A stretch of 64,000 bases of DNA, taken from NCBI RefSeq assembly GCF_021018895.1, contig NC_079382.1, forward strand, positions 19,305,501-19,369,500, given 5' to 3'. Source of the stretch: Seriola aureovittata (lineage: Eukaryota; Chordata; Actinopteri; Carangiformes; Carangidae). The notes beneath the pieces were generated by a model. The model did no database searches. It saw only the letters and a list, made by a program, of their open reading frames with translations, and was not told the DNA's origin. Positions 58,079-64,000 of this stretch are shown in pieces (position 1 is the stretch's first letter; every line of letters starts with the position of its first letter). The translations under genes were made by a program, and so were the position numbers.

Positions 58079-60666
58079 AGTGAGTCATGTCAGATCAGTA
58101 GTATCAGGCAGTCTGCCTGGTGGAGGACTGTCTCCAGTAATGCCAGAGGGCTGACAGCACTTTACTAATTACAATGGCAGATTTTCAAACAGGGCGCTGG
58201 TTTATAATCCTTTATTCCTCCTGTTTAACAATTAGTTTAAACTGATTAACAATTAGTTTGTCCACAGCAGTGTGCGAAGGTATGTTTTCGCTGACAGCTG
58301 TTTGTTGATTTACCACGTATGTAAGACACAGCTGTTCCTGAGGAGTTTCCACAATCAGCAATCACTCAGGCAGAGCTGCGAGAGCTGCGACCACGCGTTG
58401 GTTTCACAAGAAAATGACCAAAAAGTGAGTGCAAGAAGAAGAAAAAAAAAAAGGGGGGGGGGGGGTTCCCCATGGAAGTCAGATGACCATCTAAGGAGCT
58501 TCCTCTGGCTTTGGGGCTGCACTTCACAAAAATGTGTTTACATACAGCAGGTGGAACAGTAAAGTCCAACTCCGGCATCTCTGTCCTAATTTCCTGTGTA
58601 TTTCTGGGGGCCATTGTAGCAGACATAGCAGACTCTGAGCCAAGTCCCAGAAGGAATTCATAGTTTTATGATTGCCAAATCTGATACAGCAGCCTTCTCG
58701 AAAAAAGCAAAAATATTGAGAGTCTAATCCCAGAATAAGCACCAGAGAACAGACAGACGGTATCAGGAATGCCTGGTGAGGAGTGGACAGCCGTAACTTC
58801 ATATAGAATCGCCCGCCGTTGTGTCGTGACATAAATGAAAAGCAGCAGGAAGAGGGCTGAGACACATAGCGACATAAGCTACGAGAGAAACCCAGACGAG
58901 CGCGGGGCCGGGTCGGACAAAATGTGGCTGTGAATGGAGATTAACCGACTCGTGTGTGTGTGCAAAATAAACAGGGCTGGTGGGTTTGAAGTGATGCCCT
59001 GGGGAAGGACGGGACCAGAAATTTGCTGATGACGCATGTGAATGTTTGTCATCCATGATCCAAATCTTCCACTGAACAAACAGCAAACGCTCACAGTCGA
59101 ACCAGTGTAGAACCAGTTCATCAAGTTTCCCAAGGAAGTGGAGAGATTGGATGGGTCATAAACTGACCGCAAAATGTGCTGTTATTTCAAACGAAGGAGG
59201 ATAAAAAAAAAATACATTTCCCACAAACTCCCCTTAATTAAACAGTTAAAGGAAGACAAACTCGATCCATGATTAGTGCTAATAAGGACAAAGCTGTCCA
59301 TTCTTCCACCACTCCATTGTCCTTTGACCACACCACCCATTCGGCTCTTTGTGTTCATTCCCAGAACCTCATCCATAAACATCAGAGCATGTTCTCGACG
59401 TGCTGTTCATAACCGAGTTGCGTCAGTAACATCAATGCATTCATTCACATCAATGTTCAAAGTGAAAACGTTGGTAGGAAGCGCATGCAGCAGTAAAATG
59501 GGAACATTCTGCTTGTTATAGACAATGGATGGTCCCCCCGTGGCTCTTTCTGCTTGTTTGTAGAATTTTATGCCCTGAACATTACCATAATTGAGGTGTA
59601 TCACTCACTATTTAATTTGAGGCTGTGGAAGGGAAGGTATGCTGGTATTAAACGAGAACTTTCTGATGGTTCAAAGTAAGACGCTCATGCTCTTGCGTGC
59701 CAGTACCCACGGTGCTTTTGTTTTGTCTCGAAAAGCAGGCTCATTAAAAAAATACCAGGCATCTGCCAAGAGTCAAGAAAAATAAAGCTTCATAACTTAT
59801 TTTTTTTTGAGTAAACAAAATCATCCTTCCGTGGGTCATTATCAAGCCTGAAACATGCTTCTGCTTATTTCACCATTAGTGTTTGCTAATACATTAGCGT
59901 GTTCTGCCAATGTGTCAGGGTATTACAGCAGCTGCAAACCACCGTAACATGCTAACACGTGATTACGCATCATGAAATATGATATATCTTAATGGAGAAT
60001 GATGCTACATGGACGTGTTGAATATGTGGGAATCAGTGCTAATGTTAGCAAACAATGCTAACTAGCGTCCACTTTCCAATTAGAATACAAACTTAGTATC
60101 AGAATTTGCCCTCCCAAATGTTGACTGTTGTACTGGCAGGTTAAATGCTAATGGTTGCTAATGGTTGATTAACACTAAAGTTATGGAAGTTATATGTACA
60201 CCGCCTCACTGCACCATCAGCTGATTCTAGTCCCACGCACCTCATACTTCACTGCCCAGAGTACAACAATTTAAGTCTTTAAACTGCAACTAATTGCTCT
60301 TTAATGACGGAGGCAATTGTTTGGAACTTAATTAAAGAACTTTACTGTTTTGAGTTGTCCTGCTTTATGACACATTGTTTAAGTGGTAAAACACATGCTC
60401 ACATTGGTTTTTCCTCAGCTTTTATAATTGATTCTGTGATTCTGAAACGGAAAAAATTAACTATTTTTTGTGGGACTATGAACCTATGGCTCAATATTCA
60501 AAACTAGTTCATTTTAATCTGTGTGGACTGAACGTTGAGCTACAGACGGGTGACAAATTCAAGGAGAAACACAAAGTGACAACATGTTGGTTCCAAAATC
60601 TCCCACAGGTGTTGGATTGAGATCTGGTGACTGTGAAGGCTATAGCGACTGATTGCTACATGATTA

Positions 60667-60723
<57 letters not shown>

Positions 60724-61067
60724 TGTCTCAGTCACATCCATTAACTGTTATTTTGCGCAGCATTCATATTCCATTATTATCAATGTCAGTCTGGTAATAA
60801 AGAGCTGTACTGTAAGATAGCTCATAGAACATTATCAAACTGACCTCAGCTGACCTGGCTCTGTCAGTGTGTGTGTGTGTGTGTGTGTGTCTTAATAATA
60901 TCTCTAAGCATCCCTCCCTCCCAGTCAGATATAAACCACCAGCCTTATGCCGCTGCATTTCCTGTTTGCAATTAGGAAAATAAAATACCCTCAAAGACAA
61001 AAAAAAAAAAAAAAGCAGAAGAGGAAACAAAGTGCAACACTGGCACAGTGTCAGTACATTCCTGCTT

Positions 61068-61105
<38 letters not shown>

Positions 61106-62279
61106 TCTGGAGCCTCCACACAGTCACCTCTTCAGATCAGCAATGCATGAATCAATTTCAGTCTTAGTGCTGGCAGCTTTCCTCTTATTATGCCAACTGT
61201 GTCTCTATATCTTGCCGCACTGTCCATAAACTACATCAGCTGCTTGGTGCCCGGCCCAACCAGCCAATCAGAGAGCCAGACAAGGTGATGGGAGAAGAGC
61301 AGGGCTGTCATCATCCCCGCTCACTTCCAATCTGCCATGTTCAGCTCCCAGCGTGAATCCTCACTTCACCTGTTCACCTGCACAGTTAAAGGGACACTCC
61401 ACCCATCTAACAAATGAAGATCAACTAGTCATAGTTAGCTCCTGTTCAGCCTGTGAAAGTGTTTGTGTGATCTATTCTGCGGCTCTGGAGGAGTTTTGTC
61501 AAGCCTAGAAAAATAACCCTGATGATGTCATGATGATGTCATTTGGGTTATCTTGAGCTTGAGGACGGCTAATTCATAAAGACATACAGCCTGTGTTACA
61601 AACCAAACACATGGACGTTTAATGGGGCAGAGAGACTCTTATGAAGACTCACTATTAAGCTGCATTATAGGGAAAGAAGAATCCACAGCTTATGGAGCTT
61701 AACCCACAGCAGGGACTAATGCTACTTCATGTCACGTCAGAATATTGTTAATGGCGTATAGTATTTTAACCCTTACGTGACCATTTTGAGCTGTCTAATG
61801 TTCATATCTACCATCCATCCAGTGCAGCCTGGACACAGCATGACAGACAGGATTTCTCTGCCTCTGCTGCCCACTATGTCAAATGTGCAGAATGCAGCTT
61901 TTTCAATGGATGCAGCTACAGATATTGTGGAGTAACTTACCTTACACATTACTATGTTGTCAAAGCTTCCACCCAATATCATAATCTCAACTTTAAAACT
62001 AGCAACATTACAGAAATGAGTAAGGATCTATTGATGAAAAGCTACCGCAATCTAATCTTAGGGAGTTTCATGTTGCTGTGTGTCGAGGTTTAAGCCGTGG
62101 AGGAGATAGCAGAGGGGCCTTTCAGCTGATGTCTCACTGACAGTAAAAGACAGAACAGAGGGTGAAGGCAGAGATCTGAGGGAGGAGTCGTCAGTCAGGC
62201 AGCTCTTGTTTACATCATATAGGCACCAGAGTGGCACCACTGCACCACTGCAGAGCAGGTTCCTGTTGCTGAGCTTGCC

Positions 62280-62340
<61 letters not shown>

Positions 62341-62480
62341 ACAAGTAACTCAATGAAACAAACACCTAAACCCCCCACCCCCACCCCAAGTTTGTGAGTC
62401 TGACCAGAACACCCTGTAATTCTACCTCCAGCAGCAGCAGCAGCCAGCAGGCCGGTCCACAGACACACCCAAGACCCCAT
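26389..62480 (-). CDS. tnfrsf21: tnfrsf21, TNF receptor superfamily member 21 (death receptor 6)
   Basis: Type I membrane death receptor. In mammals it signals through its death domain and is implicated in neuron/axon death and lymphocyte and oligodendrocyte regulation. Six exons on the minus strand: 62426-62480 (tentative), 56268-56966, 51629-52216, 40164-40429, 28690-28966 and 26389-26618. Phases join as 1, 1, 1, 0, 1 and give 704 residues (human is 655). Predicted layout: signal peptide 1-18; four TNFR cysteine-rich domains 57-205; Pro-rich stalk; transmembrane helix about 382-402; death domain about 448-533; C-tail. Juxtamembrane [12 protein letters not shown], the death-domain stretch [16 protein letters not shown] (here [12 protein letters not shown]) and the tail VYSHLPDLL are DR6 hallmarks. 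No sign of damage. Confidence 0.95.
26619..28689 (-). other. tnfrsf21: tnfrsf21 intron 5
   Basis: AT-rich. Apart from a dispersed-repeat copy near its upstream end (28296-28620), nothing is recognised. Confidence 0.6.
28296..28620. repeat. Dispersed repeat copy 2 with internal perfect hairpin
   Basis: Contains 28473-28556, shared with 20074-20156. Next to it is a perfect 19-nt inverted repeat, ATGAGCCAATCAGAAGAGA at 28399-28417 and its complement at 28432-28450. The outer limits are uncertain. It is probably a non-autonomous DNA element. Confidence 0.55.
28690..28966 (-). CDS. tnfrsf21: tnfrsf21 exon 5: Ser/Gly-rich cytoplasmic linker
   Basis: A 277-bp exon, phase 0-1. It begins [19 protein letters not shown], has a Gly/Ser stretch ([19 protein letters not shown]), then the conserved [19 protein letters not shown] and [12 protein letters not shown]. 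The Gly/Ser run appears expanded relative to mammals and is encoded by GGN/AGC-type triplets, so slippage is a likely cause. Confidence 0.94.
30031..30053. repeat. Poly-C tract (23 C)
   Basis: Uninterrupted C run in a pyrimidine-rich stretch. Confidence 0.95.
30711..30729. repeat. Poly-G tract (19 G)
   Basis: Uninterrupted G run. Confidence 0.95.
31091..31170. repeat. (CA)n microsatellite
   Basis: About 40 CA units, directly adjoining the first copy of the 1.4-kb duplication. Confidence 0.95.
31171..33949 (+). repeat. 1.4-kb tandem duplication (two copies)
   Basis: Copy 1 is about 31171-32549 and copy 2 about 32571-33949, at a constant offset of 1,400 bases. By eye I find about eight substitutions and no internal indels, so identity is above 99%. 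Each copy is bounded by (CA)n and contains a (TG)n(AG)n tract. No coding content recognised. Confidence 0.95.
33941..34064. repeat. Compound (CA)n microsatellite
   Basis: Two long CA arrays separated by about 25 bp of unique sequence. Confidence 0.95.
35126..35211. repeat. Inverted repeat hairpin, 28-nt arms
   Basis: Arms 35126-35153 and 35184-35211 pair at 25 of 28 positions around a 30-nt loop. MITE-like or hairpin-RNA-like. Confidence 0.65.
37406..37431. repeat. (TA)n microsatellite
   Basis: About 13 TA units. Confidence 0.9.
38108..38129. repeat. Poly-G tract (22 G)
   Basis: Uninterrupted G run. Confidence 0.95.
38255..38480 (-). pseudogene. Tc1/mariner transposase remnant
   Basis: The minus strand encodes CQSPDLNPI, a stop codon, then HIVDELEQ. 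This is the end of the DD34E catalytic core of Tc1-like transposases (SPDLNPIEHxWDELxR), with the glutamate codon replaced by TAG. Surrounding sequence is frameshifted. Inactive. Confidence 0.7.
39658..39671 (-). promoter_or_regulatory. Candidate CTCF motif
   Basis: The minus strand reads CCACTAGATGGCAG, a perfect match to the CTCF core CCASYAGRKGGCRS. It lies 0.5 kb downstream of the death-domain exon in transcript direction. Confidence 0.45.
40164..40429 (-). CDS. tnfrsf21: tnfrsf21 exon 4: death domain
   Basis: A 266-bp exon, phase 1-0. It reads [20 protein letters not shown], then [39 protein letters not shown] and [15 protein letters not shown]. It covers the whole six-helix death domain that recruits TRADD-type adaptors in DR6. 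High GC (wobble positions mostly G/C) compared with flanking introns. Confidence 0.96.
41382..41525 (+). mobile_element. SINE-like repeat fragment
   Basis: After T10-G13 comes CCTTTGATGCCTTTATTTGA then TAGGACAGTGAAGACAGACA, a recurrent fish SINE-like sequence, ending near the ATGAGACTATAAACG region. Family recognised from memory of its core only; no duplication of the target site was found. Confidence 0.55.
43373..43396. repeat. (GAT)n microsatellite
   Basis: About 8 GAT units. Confidence 0.9.
43884..44363. mobile_element. Long palindromic MITE-type element
   Basis: The left half has AAAGTTAAACATTTTGG, ATGAAGCCACCATCAGCAGC and TTAGCTTAGC. The right half has the reverse order: GCTAAGCTAAGTCAGCTGGC, then GTGGCATCAATCG and ATTTCCCACTTTGACG. 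The two halves are diverged inverted copies, the structure of an abundant fish fold-back element. No coding capacity. Confidence 0.7.
44901..44937. repeat. (CA)n microsatellite
   Basis: About 18 CA units. Confidence 0.95.
45060..45099. repeat. (CA)n microsatellite
   Basis: About 20 CA units. Confidence 0.95.
45640..45661. repeat. (GA)n microsatellite
   Basis: About 11 GA units. Confidence 0.9.
46262..46318 (+). mobile_element. SINE 3' tail
   Basis: TTGTAAGTCGCTTTGGATAA followed by AAGCCTGTGTCG and AGTAAATGTAAGTG matches the conserved tail of fish tRNA-derived SINEs (TAAGTCGCTTTGGATAAAAG). No tRNA-like head was found upstream. Confidence 0.6.
47960..48195 (+). mobile_element. LINE-type 3' end
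   Basis: TTTATT-rich sequence, then ATCACTTTGAGCTGCAATTA and GAAAGGTGCTATACAAATAA, ending in (ATT)n. This is a typical 3' tail of fish non-LTR elements in the plus orientation, with a short-repeat end at 48156-48193. Confidence 0.6.
48594..48618. repeat. (CA)n microsatellite
   Basis: About 12 CA units. Confidence 0.9.
49454..49467 (+). promoter_or_regulatory. Weak candidate CTCF motif
   Basis: CCACTTGAGGGCAG matches the CTCF core at 13 of 14 positions. Orientation is opposite to the two perfect matches at 25.4 and 39.7 kb. Confidence 0.25.
49887..49915. repeat. (CA)n microsatellite
   Basis: About 14 CA units. Confidence 0.9.
51434..51590. repeat. Probable dispersed element fragment
   Basis: TTAAAGGTCCCATATTGAAT through CTTTGTGATGTCACAACAAA resembles the common fish repeat beginning AAAGGTCCCATATT. 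It ends about 40 bp from the donor of tnfrsf21 exon 3. Class unknown. Confidence 0.4.
51629..52216 (-). CDS. tnfrsf21: tnfrsf21 exon 3: stalk, transmembrane helix and juxtamembrane region
   Basis: A 588-bp exon, phase 1-1. The extracellular stalk is Pro/Gly/Arg-rich ([18 protein letters not shown]) and not alignable by eye with mammals. Then [16 protein letters not shown] leads into a Leu/Val helix ending VVCSV, followed by basic [10 protein letters not shown] and [10 protein letters not shown], nearly identical to human. The acceptor is CGTCGCAG and the donor GTGAGT. Confidence 0.95.
55326..55345. repeat. Poly-C tract (20 C)
   Basis: Uninterrupted C run, 155 bp from a 33-G run. Confidence 0.95.
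55500..55532. repeat. Poly-G tract (33 G)
   Basis: The longest homopolymer in the window. With 55326-55345 it forms a potential inverted pair. Confidence 0.95.
55895..56110. mobile_element. Tc1-like transposon end, decayed
   Basis: TAGCTTCAGAAAGTATTCAG, then CCACCAATCTACACTCAATA, CCCATAATG and CATAAGTATTCGGACCCTT are landmarks of the terminal region of a widespread fish Tc1 transposon. Internally shortened; no transposase present. Confidence 0.7.
56268..56966 (-). CDS. tnfrsf21: tnfrsf21 exon 2: four TNFR cysteine-rich domains
   Basis: A 699-bp exon, phase 1-1. It begins [14 protein letters not shown] and enters the first repeat at [11 protein letters not shown]. Further landmarks are [54 protein letters not shown] and [10 protein letters not shown], all closely parallel to human DR6. 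After the fourth domain comes a Ser/Thr-rich segment ([12 protein letters not shown]). The acceptor is TATACAG at 56967-56968; an alternative acceptor 13 bases upstream would shift the phase to 0. Confidence 0.95.
58046..58076. repeat. (CA)n microsatellite
   Basis: About 15 CA units. Confidence 0.9.
60541..60668 (-). pseudogene. Tc1/mariner transposase fragment
   Basis: The minus strand reads SQSPDLNP in one frame and QHLWEIL in the next, so a one-base shift breaks the SPDLNPIEHLWEIL motif at the end of the DD34E core. It abuts a (CA)n array. Confidence 0.55.
60669..60721. repeat. (CA)n microsatellite
   Basis: About 26 CA units. Confidence 0.95.
61069..61103. repeat. (CA)n microsatellite
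   Basis: About 17 CA units. Confidence 0.95.
61390..61720. repeat. Dispersed repeat, related to 63240-63530
   Basis: Shares AGAAAAATAACCCTGATGAT and CTATTAAGCTGCATTATAGG with the 63.2-63.5 kb segment (there AGAAAATAACCTTGATGATG and CTATCAAGTTGCACTATGGG) in the same order. Start is near GGGACACTCCACCC. Class unknown. Confidence 0.45.
62280..62343. repeat. (CA)n microsatellite
   Basis: CA array with ATATAC and CACTCA interruptions, just downstream (in transcript direction) of the tentative tnfrsf21 exon 1. Confidence 0.9.
62426..62480 (-). CDS. tnfrsf21: tnfrsf21 exon 1 candidate: signal peptide
   Basis: An ATG in strong context (A at -3, G at +4) opens [18 protein letters not shown], a good signal peptide, then a donor GTAGAA at phase 1, which is the phase exon 2 needs. 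Doubts: the donor is mediocre, the region is not CpG-rich as expected for this promoter, and a pyrimidine-AG sequence just before the ATG could make this an internal exon. The true first exon could instead lie beyond the right edge. Confidence 0.45.
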
Positions 62481-64000
62481 TCTCCTGCAGGCACTGGAGC
62501 AGAAGTACAACCGATAGGTCAAATCTTTTTTTAGGTCACAGATGGTTGACCCTAAACCTCTTCTTACTTCCTGGTTTTTTTTTGTCTAGGAGCGTAAACC
62601 GTCAGTAATGTGCACATTTCTTGGCATGTGATTGGGCCCACGGCTGCAGACATAACTCATCAGGTGGTGTTTGCATTGACTGACATGGAACTACATGGAC
62701 CATGCACGTGTGTGTGTTTGTGAAAGAGAGTCTGATGGAGGGGTGACAATAGTGTGTTATTGTATTGCGCTCTCTCGCTCCTCTTTCTGTTATGTGCATG
62801 TTTAAACATTACTGCGTTACTGGTGCCGCATCTCGACTGTGGCGTTGTTAAAGTTTCTGGGGGGACGTTATGAATCCTGGATTTACTTTCAACTATTACA
62901 AGCATATTTTCCAAAGTGCTGACACCACAATATTCACATTTCAGTCATTTTTTAGTGAAGCCTGGGTAGAGTTGAGGTTGGACGAACAAACAGCAACCAC
63001 CACGACTGAATGTAGCAGGCTGAGACGCCTGTCAATCAAGCTAACATGACTCAAATTATTACGTAATAAATCGAATGAATTGTAAAATTATACACATTAG
63101 TACACATTAGTAGAAATACACTCTCAAAAGCCAGTTGAGCTGTGTAATGGCTTTGTATTGAGATGAGAAGTTGGGAGGGTTTTCCCATTGGTTTCAATAC
63201 AAGCACCGTTTTCTTGACGCTAGTGGCCATTAAGGGAACTGCAGATTTAACAGTCACTCCACTGATTTTACCATTTCTGTTGTCATGGAGACTACTCCTC
63301 AGCCAGCTAAAACAGTTGTATAATGTCTTTTGTTTGATTTGTCATGTCTGAGAAAATAACCTTGATGATGTCATCATTATCTCAGCAGAAAATGTATTCT
63401 TTATCATTTAAATAATGGAAAGTATTACAAGCTGGGAGTGTGAAGATTAAAATTTTGGGCATTTACCAGACAGGGAGAGGGATCCGCTATCAAGTTGCAC
63501 TATGGGAAATGTAGGATCCTGAATTTTTGGAGATTGACCTATACTCAGGAGTAAAAGTCTTTCAGCAGTTAGTTTCAGTAGTTTTGTATTTTGCTGTAAC
63601 ACCTTGCCAGGATGGCTGCTGCTTGGGTTCTGTCAGTGCGGTTGTTTTTCTGCAAAATAAAACCACATTTCCCATAAAAACCCAAGTTTTCTCTTTACCT
63701 TTTTTTTCTAAAGAGGATACCGGAAGTGTTTTATTGGTAAATGCTTCAGTGCATGCTGCTGTAAAACTGCTGTAGGATTTTTTTTTAAATTATTATTATT
63801 ATTTTAAAGTTTATACACATAGCTCGAAATGAATATAGTAGTTTTAGAACTGTTTTCAGCAAATTTAACCAATGTCTAAAACTTCAGCCTGGAGCATAGA
63901 GTCTCTAAGCCTCCACACAAAGGACAAATGAACCCACACACCTGAAACTTGATATGGAAGCATCTTTGAGTGTTTATACATTTCTTAACAACATCCTAAA
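62481..64000. other. Sequence upstream of the tentative tnfrsf21 start
   Basis: No CpG-rich promoter, TATA box or further exon recognised. It contains the second copy of the dispersed repeat (about 63240-63530). Confidence 0.45.

Larger units (their letters stand above)
56967..62425 (-). other. tnfrsf21: Presumed tnfrsf21 intron 1 (5.5 kb)
   Basis: No exon supported. Holds (CA)n at 58046-58076, A11-G13 at 58442-58465, (CA)n at 60669-60721, (TG)n at 60867-60890, (CA)n at 61069-61103 and 62280-62343, plus transposon fragments. It is an intron only if the exon-1 call is right. Confidence 0.5.

Noticed and set aside
1..64000. CRISPR arrays, operons, bacterial promoters, riboswitches
   Set aside because: The window is vertebrate DNA; the only regular arrays are minisatellites without spacers.
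1..64000. Endogenous retrovirus or other viral genes
   Set aside because: No gag, pol or env signatures or long terminal repeats recognised on either strand.

Overview
The window comes from a vertebrate genome, almost certainly a ray-finned fish. It has split genes with GT-AG introns, long (CA)n, (GATA)n and poly-G/poly-C tracts, Tc1/mariner and hAT remnants, and SINE/LINE tails of teleost type. A percomorph is my guess from the repeat families, not something I can prove. Two protein genes are supported, both on the minus strand. Their order (an ADGRF5-type adhesion GPCR next to TNFRSF21) matches the conserved ADGRF5-ADGRF1-TNFRSF21 neighbourhood of human 6p12.3.

Positions 1-14,267 hold the 5' and middle part of an adgrf5-like adhesion G-protein-coupled receptor gene. 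I resolve 35 coding exons, every one with usable splice sites and a phase that fits its neighbours, giving 1,938 codons up to the left edge. From the N-terminus: signal peptide; short propeptide with an RQRR furin-type site; a multiplied array of 'EYEV' (SEA-like) modules and cysteine-rich modules; a Thr-rich mucin region made of five mini-exons plus a 945-bp minisatellite exon; a SEA domain; two Ig-like domains; a hormone-receptor-like Cys module; and the GAIN domain. The window cuts inside the GPS motif, so the cleavage triad and the seven-helix region lie beyond the left edge. The human protein has one EYEV/cysteine-rich pair; this gene has seven EYEV and six cysteine-rich modules.

Positions 14,268-about 25,060 are intergenic: an AT-rich stretch, a complete non-autonomous hAT element with target-site duplications, a fold-back hairpin, a 36-40-bp minisatellite and simple repeats.

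Positions 26,389-62,480 hold tnfrsf21 (death receptor 6). Five exons are certain (four TNFR cysteine-rich domains; stalk and transmembrane helix; death domain; Ser/Gly linker; conserved C-tail). One signal-peptide exon is tentative. The frames join exactly to give a predicted 704-residue protein. The large introns contain a recent 1.4-kb tandem duplication, a palindromic MITE, Tc1 fragments, SINE/LINE tails and microsatellites.

The most unusual content is the adgrf5-like ectodomain. The array grew by exon duplication with phase 1-1 cassettes. Cysteine-rich modules that carry a ninth cysteine are always followed by a tiny linker exon that supplies one cysteine, while the eight-cysteine module has no linker exon.
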